A DNA stretch of 64,000 nucleotides from Shinisaurus crocodilurus (taxonomy: Eukaryota; Chordata; Lepidosauria; Squamata; Shinisauridae), in assembly GCA_021292165.1 (NCBI GenBank), contig CM037878.1, positions 240,341,546-240,405,545 of the forward strand, read 5' to 3'. Every line of letters begins with the position of its first letter. Positions within the stretch are counted from its first letter, which is position 1. Below, in pieces: positions 35,288 through 45,250 of this stretch. Both the position numbers and the translations under genes were made by a program. The notes under the pieces are model-generated. The model was not told the DNA's origin. It made no database searches and saw nothing but the letters and a program-made list of their open reading frames with translations.

Positions 35288-36134
35288 CATCTGAGTGAAG
35301 CCATGCCCACTGCCACCTCTAGGCATGGCCCCTGACATGGTGCACCCCTACAGCCTCCTGAGGGGTATGCCCACTCCATTTCCCGGGGGGGGCTGCCCCA
35401 CAGGAAGTAGGGGGCAGGCATAAAACTTGTCACTTGGCCTACTGATCTCCTCTTGCTTCAAACTGTATGGACTGCAAAGCTACGTATGTGCTGGTTCAGG
35501 GATGTCTGCCCCTAGTGGCTGAAGGTGTTACTGCAGACTTTAACCACATTGACACATTTAAATTAATAAAATGAATTAATTTGTTTTAAAAAACAAAACA
35601 CACCTAGGGTGCCCTAATTATGCATGCCAGGTTTCAGTTGTTGAGGTTTCATGGGTTTGGCACTATGGTGCTGATGGACGGATAGACACAGACACACACA
35701 CACTTTTATTATAGAAGATTGGGAGTGGCTACATGAGAGACACTTGAGCTCCAGCTTTCCATCTAATCAACTATTTATATTGAAGTCAGAATTATATGTT
35801 GGTGCAAAAGTTCTCTTCTCCTAAGCGTATGATCTTGACATTGCCATGAAACTAAGCAATAAATGTGCATGGTCTTGTTTGGCTTCACACTATTCTAAAA
35901 AGCTTCTAAATATTACACCACAGGCAGGATTGGCCTTTGGGCAGTCAAGACAGCCATATTTACTGTCACATACATTTGATGGTGCTACATTACCTGCTGC
36001 TGAAACACTTAACATATAGGCGGGGGTTGGTCACTACCCAGTAGCATTACCTGCTGCTGAAGCATTCAGATGAGAACAGATAATGATTAAGGGAAAGCAC
36101 GCCCCTCACATATAGTAGCCTTTTCAGAATACTG

Positions 36135-36213
36135 GGATATTGCATTATTTCCTCTGAATCAGGTCTTACAAAACTTCTGTAAGACCTGATTCAAAGGAAA
36201 TAGTGCAATATCC
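36135..36213. repeat. Short near-perfect hairpin
   Basis: Two 35-nt arms (36135-36169 and 36179-36213) are complementary except at two positions, with a 9-nt loop. The left arm starts GGATATTGCATTATTTCC. No TTAA, TA or hAT-like borders are recognised. Confidence 0.8.
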
Positions 36214-36415
36214 ACTTTCAAGTAATGGAGTGGGAGGGGATAACCATGCTGCAGTTTCCCTCTTTGCCTTTGTTTAAAAGCTAAATGTTCAATCTGCAAA
36301 GGGGTATGTGTTTGACTCACATTGCAGCTTAAAAATAGGCTACTCCAGGGACGAAGTCTGGAGAGGTCCTTTTGGTGGTTTCCCCTTTGCAGTGAGTCCA
36401 ACTAAAGTCTCTCGC

Positions 36416-37723
36416 TTATTTATTATATTTATGAATCACCCATCTGGCCAGACATCCGGCCACTCTGAGCAATGTACAATGCAATAAAATACAGGGGGAG
36501 GGGGGGAACACACACACACATACAGTATAAAACACAATTAAAAATCCTAACCCACCCCATATTCCCGCCTGAAAAGCCACGTTTTTCATGCCCGGTGGAA
36601 GCTAATCAAGGAAGGGGCATGGCGGAGGTCACTGGGGAGAGAGTTCCATAAATTGGGGGCTGCCACAGAAAAGACCCTCCTCCTAGTCCCCACCAGCCTG
36701 GTTTCTCTGGCTGATGGGACAGGGAGAAGGCCATCCGTGGCGGATCTTGTTGAGCGGCCTACTTGATGTTGCTAGAGGTGCTCCTTGAGATATACTGGAC
36801 CGGAGCCGTACAGGGTTTTAAAGGTCAATGCCAACACCTTGAATTCGGCTCGGCAAACAACTGGTAGCCAGTGCAATTCTTTGAACACTGGAGTGATGTG
36901 ATCACGCCGGCGGCAGCCTTTAACCAGGCGAGCTGCTGCATTCTGTACCAGCTGCAACTTCCGAACCGTCTTCCAGGGTAACCCCACGTAGAGCGCATTA
37001 CAGTAGTCCAGGCGAGAGGAGACCAAGGCATGAACCACTGATAGGAGCAGATGATTAGGAAGGTAGGGGTGCCACTGCCGTGTCAGATGGAGCTGATACA
37101 GCGCCGCCCGGCTCACAGCTGACACCTGAGCCTCCATGGACAGCTGGGAATCTAGAATGACTTCCAAGCTGCGGACCTGGTCCTTCAGGGGTAGATGTAC
37201 CCCATTCAGCACCAGGTCAACATCCCCTAACCTTCCCTTGTCTCCCACCAGAAGTACCTCGGTCTTGTCGGGGTTCAGTTTCAGCATGTTCCTTCCCATC
37301 CAGCCACCCACTGCCTCCAGGCACTTGGACAGGGTTTCAACGGCCAACCTTGGTGAGGACTTGAAGGAGAGGTAGAGCTGTGTGTCATCCGCATATTGAT
37401 GACAGCGCACCCCAAACCTCCTGATGATAGCTCCCAGTGGCTTCAGGCAGATGTTAAATAACAGTGGGGAGAGGATGGAACCCTGCGGCACCCCACAAGT
37501 GAGCGGCCGAGGGTCCAAAGCCTCCTCCCCAAGAACTACCCTCTGGTACCTTCTAGAGAGGAAGGACCGGAACCACTGCAATACAGTGCCTCCCACGCCC
37601 AACCCCTCCAGGCGGTCCACGAGGATCCGTGGTCAACGGTATCAAAAGCCGCTGAGAGATCGAGGAGGACTAGAAAAGAGCATTCGCCCCTATCCAAAGC
37701 CCTCCTCATATCATCCACTAAGG
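36416..37723 (-). mobile_element. L2-type LINE, 3' portion, split by a hAT insertion
   Basis: The minus-strand ORF (37620-36772) contains GVPQGSILSPLLFNI, the catalytic YADD at residues 76-79 (about 37395-37384), and the L2-typical SRLDYCNALYVGLPWK, QLVQNAAARLVKG and TPVFKELHWLPV. Upstream, LLDLSAAFDTVDH lies in another frame, so a frameshift sits near 37620. The 3' UTR ends in a TTATTTATTTATT tail at 36416-36430. The element resumes beyond the 910-bp hAT at 38642. Confidence 0.9.
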
Positions 37724-38633
37724 CAGTGATGGCGAACCTTTTTGAGCCCAAGTGCCCAAACTGCAACACAAAATCAACTTATTTATTTCAAAGTGCCAAC
37801 ACTGCAATTAAACCTGAAAACCGAGGTTTTCGTTTTAGAAAAACAACTCATACAGTTGTCCGAACTAATTAACAACTTTTGTCTTAAAAGAAAAACACAA
37901 TAACAGAGCTTTCAATGATACAGTTTTTTGTTGGAAAAAAATCAACTCAAAAAATTATTATAGTACTACATTGTACACATAGCCTGAAGGGAATTTATAC
38001 AAACTTTTTAAATAATTAGGCACATGTATTTTTGGATAAGGGATTCTCAACTTGTAATATGATTATATGCCAGACTGAAATTGTATGGGGCAAGCTTTAC
38101 CCTGGGTCCTTTCTCTGCTTCTACAGGTGTTGGATTAGTAAAAGTCAACCTGTACTAGGATGAGCAAGATAAACAAGAAAACTAAACATGCTTAACACAT
38201 TTTAAACACTTTATGTCTTGGACTGCAAACACTGCATTAGGTAAAAGTTTGCATTGGGCATGCTTTTGCACAATTAATGTGATTTTTGCTATTGCATGCA
38301 TGCTGATAATTTGTCAAACCTTGGCTCATACTCTGTTAGTTTGAGAGCAACACATGCAGCACTCGGGTCAACTGTTAGGGCTTTACATCCAAGCCATGCT
38401 CTCTGCATCATTCTTCAAAATCTTTTAAATGTGATAACAATGTAGAAAAGAATTCTGTAACAGGAATTCTAGAATAAAATCATTCTGTTCCACACTGTGA
38501 GAAAGAACAAAATCATTAGTGTTTTGCAGAAGGGGACAGTCTTTTCGTGATCTGGTGACCAATGGCTCGAGTGCCCACAGAGAGGTCCCTGCGTGCCAGC
38601 TGTGGCACCTGTGCCATAGGTTCACCATCACCG
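37724..38633. mobile_element. 910-bp hAT (OposCharlie1/OC1-like) element with perfect duplication
   Basis: The left end is CAGTGATGGCGAACCTTTTT; the right end is the complement of GTGATGGTGAACCTATGGCA. CACTAAGG flanks it at 37716-37723 and 38634-38641. The outer sequences (AGTGCCCAAACTGCAACACA; GCACGCAGGGACCTCTC on the minus strand) resemble the OC1/Charlie family as I remember it. The interior has no transposase. The copy at 61500-62409 is the same length and almost identical. Confidence 0.88.
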
Positions 38634-38762
38634 CACTAAGGCGACCAAGGCCATTTCTGTCCCATGTCCAGGCCTGAAGCCCGACTGGCATGAATCTGAA
38701 TAATCGGCTTCATCTTGAAGATTTGTTGTTGGGACAGGGAGTAGGTGAACTCAGTAAACAGC
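38634..38762 (-). mobile_element. L2-type LINE, continuation of 36416-37723
   Basis: After the hAT element and its duplicated octamer, the minus strand resumes L2-like coding sequence (PVGLQAWTWDRNGLGRL), then fades near 38760. The two parts were one insertion before the hAT landed in it. Confidence 0.6.
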
Positions 38763-39008
38763 TTCTCCTCCGTGCTTTGTTTTAAGATACAGTTCTGGTA
38801 TGGGAAGAGAGCTGGGTCACTTGTTAAGTGACATTACATTCAGCAGGGGTGGGCAGAAGGTAGATCAGGATCTAGTGGTAAATCTCTGGGTGATCTACAG
38901 TACATTGGCAAGGGTTGCTGGAAAATAATGATTGGGGGGAAACCAGGAGTAGATTTTTATATGAAAGGACTTGTGAGCTTGGTGCTGGTACTGATCACAC
39001 ATTCCTGA

Positions 39009-39247
39009 GCCATTGTGGCGTAGTGGTTAGAGTGTTGGACTGGAACTCGGGAGATCCGGGTTCTAGTCCCCGCTCGGCCATGAAGCTCACTGGGTGACTT
39101 TGGGCCAGTCACGGACTCTCAGCCTAACCTACCTCACAGGGTTGTTGTGAGGATAGCATGGAGAGGAGGAGGAGGATTATGTAAGCCACCTTGGGTTCCT
39201 TTCAGGGGAAAAAGGCGGGGTATAAATATAATAAATAAATAAATAAA
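39009..39247 (+). mobile_element. Sauria-type SINE, near full length
   Basis: CATTGTGGCGTAGTGGTTAG (A box), GGGTTCTAGTCCCCGCTCGG (B box), GGTGACTTTGGGCCAGTCAC, CTCACAGGGTTGTTGTGAGG, GGGGAAAAAGGCGGGGTATA and an AATAAATAAATAAA tail appear in order. Confidence 0.9.
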
Positions 39248-39813
39248 AGCATGTGCTCAGAGGCACCTGGTCCCCTAATTCTTGGCACATGTCCACCTGC
39301 CTGTTCCACTATTTCATTGCCTGACTGTGGGTTTTGGCATTTTTCTTATGGATCAGACCAACTTTCTTTGTTTTATATTTTGCACCAGGCTACAATGGTG
39401 GATCTCACAGCTGTAGTGAGAAACAAAGTAGATCCTCAAGCCTGAAGTCTGTCCACTCCTGACATACAAGGCACTATTCAGCACATTCCCGTGACACATA
39501 CTACAAAGCACTTGGTAGTATCACAACGTTCCTACTAGGTGGTGAAAACCTTGCATATTCCTAGCAACAAAGAAAATGAAGCTGAAATCATGATTATCCC
39601 TTTTTGTGCAGGGAGGGTATAAAAGAATGGCAAAGTCTCAGCATTCTAGCACAGGAAAGTTATTAGAGCTTTCCTAAGCAAGCAATGACTTCTCCAGACG
39701 TCTCTCCAAACATCACTACTGTAGGCCCTTCCTTAGCTCTAATGTTGTATGTTTCTGTTTGAATTTCCTTCCTCTCTCTTCTGTCACTTGATAAGCTGTT
39801 TCTCTATTTTTAG

Positions 39814-39903
39814 ATGCCAGCCGCTAAGCCAACCCGTAGAAAGCCACCATGTTCCCTTCCCCTCCACACACACAAGGCAGAGCTTGGCCAGAATGGTGAG
39901 CTA
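39814..39903 (+). CDS. RCSD1: RCSD1 (CapZIP) exon 3
   Basis: Preceded by CTATTTTTAG; 30 whole codons; donor CTA|GTAAGT. It encodes [17 protein letters not shown], a strongly conserved CapZIP basic/proline-rich stretch, and ends LGQNGEL. A competing donor (GTGAGC at 39896) would throw the next exon out of frame, so the one at 39904 is chosen. The histidine-rich HTHK segment replaces a proline-rich piece in mammals as I recall it. Both borders are phase 0. Confidence 0.92.
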
Positions 39904-39989
39904 GTAAGTATCAATATGCTGAGGCAATTGTTGTTTTCTTTGCTTTTATAAGAGATGGTAGCAATTAATCCTGTGCCCCAGTAGGAATG

Positions 39990-40074
39990 AAGCTGGTGGC
40001 AGCTGTATAGCTGGGGCTGATGGGAGCTGTGGTCAAAACAGCTGGATGGCACCACATTGGGGAAGGCTGCTGTA
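39990..40074. mobile_element. Half copy of a palindromic hAT MITE
   Basis: GGGGCTGATGGGAGCTGTGG and CACATTGGGGAAGGCTG match the right arm of 17195-17357; the left arm is absent. Confidence 0.45.
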
Positions 40075-40295
40075 TAGTTACAAACTGCTGTACAGTACAG
40101 AAAGCCATGGAAAAGTTTGTTCCCCTTACTATTTTTTGCCAGCAAAAGGTCACTGGAGGGCATAGGCAGATGGGTGCACTTCCCTCAAATGTCTCGAGGG
40201 AAACCAGCATTTGGCATAATCCGTTCTGCTGTCCAAAGTGTAGGAGATGGAGTGGGATGGAAGAAGATGAACAGAAAGAGCCAAGAAAACAAAAA

Positions 40296-40385
40296 CAACA
40301 AAGAATCTTGTGGCACCTTAAAGACTAATACATTTATTATGGCATAAGCTTTCATGGACTATAGTCCATTTCATTGAATGAATGA
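40296..40385 (+). repeat. Interspersed repeat with CTTAAAGACTAATACATTTATT core
   Basis: AAGAATCTTGTGGCACCTTA, AAGACTAATACATTTATTAT and TAAGCTTTCATGGACTATAG match 14004-14096. Confidence 0.55.
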
Positions 40386-40399
40386 GGTGTTAGGTTAAG

Positions 40400-40464
<65 letters not shown>
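40400..40464. repeat. Compound (TG)n(AG)n microsatellite
   Basis: A TG run of about 17 units passes into an AG run of about 15 units. Likely length-variable. Confidence 0.9.
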
Positions 40465-40468
<4 letters not shown>

Positions 40469-40520
40469 ATTGTAATCAGTGAGGACAGAGGAAAATGAAA
40501 TGGAAAATGTACAAACAGTG

Positions 40521-40609
40521 CCTGGGTTCATATAACACGATAACCCCCACTCAAGGGTTGAACCATGGGTTGTCGTTGAACCATGGGTTGTCGTGTTGTC
40601 TGAACCCAT
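40521..40609. mobile_element. MITE of the GGGTTCAGACAACAC family
   Basis: Ends CTGGGTTCATATAACACGAT and TCGTGTTGTCTGAACCCAT are inverted. The middle has two tandem GAACCATGGGTTGTCGT units. Confidence 0.65.
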
Positions 40610-40727
40610 CCACACTAACAAACCATGGTTTGTTGTTTGAGCAACCCGCAGTTCGTAACCCAACAACAAACTGTGGGTTCTCTTCTAGGGTTGTTCATGG
40701 CTATCAAACTATGGTTTGTTAGCGCGG

Positions 40728-40756
40728 CTGGGTTCAGACAACACAATAACCCACAG
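40728..40756. mobile_element. Left part of a MITE split by the DIRS insertion
   Basis: CTGGGTTCAGACAACACAAT then AACCCACA is the left end of the GGGTTCAGACAACAC MITE. It stops at the DIRS border. The rest lies at 46831-46862 and 47083-47113. Confidence 0.7.
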
Positions 40757-40932
40757 TTCTTCTTCGTGGTCTCTGTGCTTCACACACATATGGGTTCTCT
40801 GCGCCTGTGCTGAGATCGATCGGAAACTTCTTTAGCTGAGCTGAGCCGGGCGGGAGCCCCTCCCCCTCGCGCGTGCTCCTTAGCGCGGCTCCTGCCCGTC
40901 TCCTCAGTTCCTCTTCGACCGCCTTTGCGACC
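40757..40932 (+). repeat. DIRS left inverted terminal repeat
   Basis: It starts TTCTTCTTCGTGGTCTCTGT and pairs with 46629-46799 at most positions (for example CTGTGCTGAGATCGATCGGA, CTCCCCCTCGCGCGTGCTCC in inverted form). The outermost 30 bp differ between the two ends, which is normal for DIRS because each end is templated separately by the internal complementary region. Confidence 0.9.
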
Positions 40933-41186
40933 AGTCGATAGGTTCTTCTTCTCTCTACTTTTTGAATCAAAAGCTGAGTTTGTCCGTCTTTCTATTGCTG
41001 ATAAAAACTATTTTTCTCTCATAAACCTTTTTACTCTTCATTCTCTTTCAGACTATACTCTTTTTTTCCACACACACACACACAAAAAAAATCTTCAAAA
41101 AAATCCTACCTAAAACCTTCTCTCCCCCGTTCTTGTCCTAGTTACTGTATTATTCTCTTTTTTCTCTCCTAATCTAATTTCTAACT

Positions 41187-43322
41187 ATGCCTCTCAAGGC
41201 ACCATTTAGAAAATGTCAGCGGTGTGGGACTAAAATCCCTCCCGCTGACAATCACTTACTCTGCCTGCTGTGTCTCGGACAGGGACACGTAGTGGAGTCC
41301 TGCAAGCATTGTCAGGCCTTCACTAAACAAGCCAGAAAAGCCCGCCAAACCAAATTGAGGGCCCTTTTGTGGGAGCAATCCCTGTCAGCAAAAGGCCCCA
41401 CTCCAGAGGAACGGCCTGGGGGATCCCAGCCTGCCAAGAAGCCATTAACGGACACGCTAACGGCTAAAAAACTGGCGAAGAAGGCTCGTAAGGATAAGGC
41501 GAAACGCCTTAAGGAGAAAATGGCGGTTGAGCCTGACGAGATGGCGGGCCCGTCGACTTCGTCCACTGTGGTGGTATCGAAGCGTACGGTGGCATTGATT
41601 GCGGCTCTGACTGGTGCTCGGGATCGAGCTTCGGGACTGATTGCCCACCAGTCTACTCCGGCTTCGACTACGTCTCCTCGAGGCCGAGAGACCGGGAAAG
41701 AGCCCATGGCTGCGGCAGCCTCCCTGTCGGAGGGAGAGCTAGTGGCTTCGCCAGTCCAGCTCGAGGAGCAGAAGACATTGGACAGACCCCGTTCGGGCTC
41801 GAGGGGTCCACCACTACTGTCTCCATCGGTTGGATGCGCAGAGGAGTGTCAAGAACACCGCCGCCAATCACGATCCCCGCACTATCGGGCTCGTGATTCA
41901 GTCTCCATGACTTCGAGCCATCGATCTCGTCTCTCCCGATACCGAGATGAGAGGTCGAGGTCCCGCTCCTACTACTCGGGATCGAGCTCTAGGAGCTACT
42001 ACTCGAGGTCGAGATGCTCACCGAGACGCGAGAGGTCGGAACGTCATTACTACCACAGATGTTCCATTTCTCCGGACAGGCACCGTGGTCGGAGGCATTC
42101 TCCTTCACCTCGACGAGATGCGGCTGTGTCTCGTGCCCCGGCTGAAGTAGTGAGAAAGCCGACTGCATCGACATCGAGAGCTCAACCACAGTCTCTCGTG
42201 CGTCTACCGGTTGCGACTGATGTAGTTGGCCACTCCTCGTCGGGATCGGCATACCTGTCGGATTCAGACTCAGCGGTTTCCTCCTCCCACTCCACTTCGC
42301 CGGACGCGCAGGTGGAGTCCAAAGACGCGGTCTCCCCATCGGAGGACATGGGGAGTTTCGCTGAGCATGTCAGCCGGCTGGTGACTGCTCTGGGAGTTGA
42401 GGCGAAGTCGTTGAAGGGAAAGGCCAAGGATGACATTTATGCTGTCCTTAGGACGACGCAGTCGAACCAGTTGCTCCTTCCATTCTTGCCGACACTGTTG
42501 AGGCCGGAGCCTTCCAGGTTTCTTGCACCGTCTCCAACTAAACCGACGGCCAAACACCTGGAGTCAATGTACAAAATCCAGGAGGAAGGAGCAAAATTTC
42601 TGTTTTCTCATCCGACCCCGAACTCGCTTATAGTCAAATCGGCGGCGCAGTCTCATGGGGGAAAACAGCATACCACTCCGGCAGATAAAGAGGGTAAGAC
42701 ACTAGATTCCTACGGCCGTAGGATCTATTCATCGTCTTCCCTCGGACTCAAGATATCTAACTACGAGGCGTTGTTGGCTAGATATCAAATGTACATCACG
42801 GAGAAGTTGGGAGACCTCTGTGATTATCTGCCGGACGACAAGAGGGACCTGGCAGCTCAATTTATTAAGGAGGCGACTAGCATCGGGGCCTTGCAAATGA
42901 ATACGGCAAGGCACCAGGTCGACAGCCACGCCAGGTCGATGGTCAGTTCCGTGGCTTTGAGGAGGCACGCATGGCTTCGCTCTACCGCCCTGACTCCCGA
43001 CGATAGGGCGAAGATCCAAGACCTCCTTTTCGACGGCGAGGGTCTATTCAATGCCTCCACGGACGACTCCCTCGACTCTGCCCAGAAAGCTCTGACGACG
43101 GCGAAGAAGATGGGGCTCATCCACCAACAACCATCCCAGAGCTTCAGGCCACGGCGTTGGTCTCGGTTCCCGTTCCCAGCCAGACAGTACCAGCAGACAG
43201 GCCAATACAGGAGCGGGAACCGGAGGCCCGGAGCACCACAGCCTCAAGCGCTGCAACGACCATTTGAGCAGCGGTCCAGGGGCACCAGGAGGGGAGGCGA
43301 CTCTGGCCGGCGTCGTCTTTGA
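41187..43322 (+). CDS. DIRS ORF1, gag-like protein
   Basis: 711 codons from ATG at 41187. The N-terminus has a cysteine/histidine cluster (CQRCGTK, CLLCLGQGH, CKHC at residues 10-50) that could bind zinc and nucleic acid. A lysine-rich stretch follows (residues about 75-115). Residues about 225-320 are strongly arginine/serine-rich (RSRSYYSGSSSRSYYSRSR), and a globular region follows to about residue 640. The C-terminus is again basic. DIRS gag proteins are thought to package the RNA. The frame is fully open. Pol begins in another frame within its last 60 nt. Base composition is richer in GC/CpG than the intron around it. Confidence 0.88.
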   Translation: MPLKAPFRKCQRCGTKIPPADNHLLCLLCLGQGHVVESCKHCQAFTKQARKARQTKLRALLWEQSLSAKGPTPEERPGGSQPAKKPLTDTLTAKKLAKKARKDKAKRLKEKMAVEPDEMAGPSTSSTVVVSKRTVALIAALTGARDRASGLIAHQSTPASTTSPRGRETGKEPMAAAASLSEGELVASPVQLEEQKTLDRPRSGSRGPPLLSPSVGCAEECQEHRRQSRSPHYRARDSVSMTSSHRSRLSRYRDERSRSRSYYSGSSSRSYYSRSRCSPRRERSERHYYHRCSISPDRHRGRRHSPSPRRDAAVSRAPAEVVRKPTASTSRAQPQSLVRLPVATDVVGHSSSGSAYLSDSDSAVSSSHSTSPDAQVESKDAVSPSEDMGSFAEHVSRLVTALGVEAKSLKGKAKDDIYAVLRTTQSNQLLLPFLPTLLRPEPSRFLAPSPTKPTAKHLESMYKIQEEGAKFLFSHPTPNSLIVKSAAQSHGGKQHTTPADKEGKTLDSYGRRIYSSSSLGLKISNYEALLARYQMYITEKLGDLCDYLPDDKRDLAAQFIKEATSIGALQMNTARHQVDSHARSMVSSVALRRHAWLRSTALTPDDRAKIQDLLFDGEGLFNASTDDSLDSAQKALTTAKKMGLIHQQPSQSFRPRRWSRFPFPARQYQQTGQYRSGNRRPGAPQPQALQRPFEQRSRGTRRGGDSGRRRL

Positions 43323-44637
43323 CTACCTTGCCGTCCCAAACATAGTGCCACCGACACTTCACCTCGACGACACCTCTGCACCACCTCAGACTACTCTCTT
43401 CGGCTCTCGACTTTACCACCACCTCCAATCATGGAGGACCATCACGACGGATCGATGGGTGCTACGCATCATGGAGCACGGTTACAGGATCGAGTTCGGA
43501 GTCCTCCCCCCATTTCTCAGGATCAAGGCCATCCGTCCAACTCGGGTGCTGATGGAGGAAGTTTCGACCCTCCTTCAAAAAGGGGCGATACAGCCGGTTC
43601 TCACAGAAAACTCGCAGGACGGGCTGTACTCCAGATACTTCATTGTGAAGAAAAAAGGAGGAGGACTCAGACCGATCCTGGACCTTCGGACTGTAAATCT
43701 TTTTATCCCACCAAAAAGATTCCGCATGGTCACGCTCCAATCGATCCTCCCGCTACTCCGAAGGAACGATTGGTTCGCATCCATCGACCTCAAGGATGCG
43801 TACTTCCACATCGCCATCCACGAAGACAGCCGGAAATACCTTCGGTTCCGAGTGGGGGACGACTCCTACCAGTTCGTCGTTCTTCCATTCGGACTTTCCA
43901 CCGTGCCGAGGGTATTCACGAAGTGTGTGGCGGTGGTGTGCGCAAGTCTAAGGGCAAGAGGCGTCACCATCTTTCCCTACCTCAACTATTGGTTACTGGT
44001 GGCATCCTCGAGGATCGAGCTCCAAAGCGCCCTCAAACAAACTCTCGACCTCATGCTCGAGTTGGGACTTTGCCTGAACGCGGAGAAGTCAGTCCTACAG
44101 CCAGTGAGAGAGATCCAATACATAGGGGCAAGGCTAAGCGCGTTCGATGGTCGGGCGTATCTCCCAAACGACAGGGCGTTCAAACTGATCTCCCTTGCAA
44201 ACAAAGTATTCAAGCAATCGGTGACATCAGCTCATCTGATACAGAGACTCTTGGGGCACACGGCCTCGACCATCGCAGTCGTACGCTATGCGAGGCTTCG
44301 CATGCGACCACTTCAGACCTGGTTTGTTCGAGCCTTCAAACCAGAAAAGGACAGACCTTCTCTCCGTCTACTAGTTCCACGAGCCGTAAGAGAGTCTTTG
44401 AGGTGGTGGCAGCAGGAATCAAATCTACTCGACGGTGTTCCATTTCAACCGAGCAGAATGCTGACGACGGATGCGTCCTTACTAGGATGGGGGGCCCACT
44501 CCGACGATCGCGTCGTACAGGGCACATGGTCTCCGACGGAGGCCTCCAAGCATATCAACTGGCTGGAGCTGATGGCTGTTTGGAGGGCGCTGCAAGCACT
44601 GGAACATCATCTCACCGGACATCCATCACATACAGAT
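43264..44637 (+). pseudogene. DIRS reverse transcriptase and first half of RNase H, inactivated
   Basis: The frame is open from the gag overlap; there is no ATG until 43471, so expression would need reinitiation or frameshifting. It shows KKKGGGLRPILDLRTVNLF, SIDLKDAYFHIAI (first catalytic Asp present) and LPFGLSTVPRVFTK. The palm motif, normally YLDDW, reads YLNYW (N241, Y242; 43984-43989), so both key aspartates are gone. RNase H begins at TDASLLGWGAHSDD, with its Glu in NWLELMAV. Near 44618-44626 a tandem CATC duplication shifts the frame: the remaining RNase H lies in the next frame. Confidence 0.88.
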
Positions 44638-44638
44638 C

Positions 44639-45250
44639 GTGACGGACAATACCACAGTGGTGGCTTATATAAACAAGCAGGGAGGCACCAGATCTGTGCG
44701 CCTCACGCGACTTACTCTGCAAATCTACCAGTGGGCTTTCCCTCGTCAGATGTCATTCGTGGCGATACATATCGCTGGGAAAACCAACGTACTGGCGGAC
44801 ACACTGAGCAGAGTGTCACTGCAATCGCACGAGTGGGAATTGAACAGGCAAGTGTTAACTTCCCTATTTCATCGGTGGGATCGACCAGACATGGACTTGT
44901 TCGCAACCAGCGACAACGCAGCCTGTCCCCTGTTCTGCAGCAGAGCAGCGTCGGACCCGAGGTCGATGACCGACGCGTTCCTGCTGGAATGGAACAACGG
45001 TTTTTACTACCTATTCCCCCCAATTCCGCTCTTAACACGAGTGCTGGCCAAGATATCGCTAGACAGGACAAATTGCATACTGATTTCTCTGTGGTGGCCG
45101 AGGCAGCCTTGGTTCTCTCACCTACTCAATCTGTCCCAGGGAGATTATCTGCAATTACCGACTCGAGACGATCTGTTGACACAGCACCAAGGCAAGGTAC
45201 TTCATCCGAATCTGCATTCCTTAAGCCTCACAGCATGGAGGATCAGATAA
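44639..45250 (+). pseudogene. DIRS RNase H second half, shifted frame
   Basis: After the 4-nt insertion, the RNase H reading continues here: TDNTTVVAYINKQGG carries the third catalytic Asp, then HIAGKTNVLADTLSR with the late RNase H His/Asp region, and the DIRS-typical PDMDLFATSDNAACPLFCS. It stops at 45250 (TAA), overlapping the recombinase start by 16 nt. The peptide in the original frame over 44640-45234 has no homology and is only an accidental bridge joining RT to the recombinase. Confidence 0.85.

Larger units (their letters stand above)
32248..39813 (+). other. RCSD1: Intron 2 of RCSD1
   Basis: It contains the listed MITE, LINE, L2, hAT and SINE insertions. I see nothing identifiable in about 32248-33062, 33206-34290, 35297-36130, 38765-39005 and 39250-39813. 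Homopolymer runs occur (C/G runs near 32803-32820; G run 33521-33537). There are no other convincing exons. Confidence 0.75.

Noticed and set aside
39896..39901. Alternative exon 3 donor GTGAGC
   Set aside because: It would put exon 4 out of frame; the donor at 39904 keeps the conserved reading.
43431..44642. 403-codon ORF overlapping the DIRS pol
   Set aside because: The reverse transcriptase motifs are in the other frame; this one has no recognisable domain and looks like a shadow of GC-rich coding sequence.
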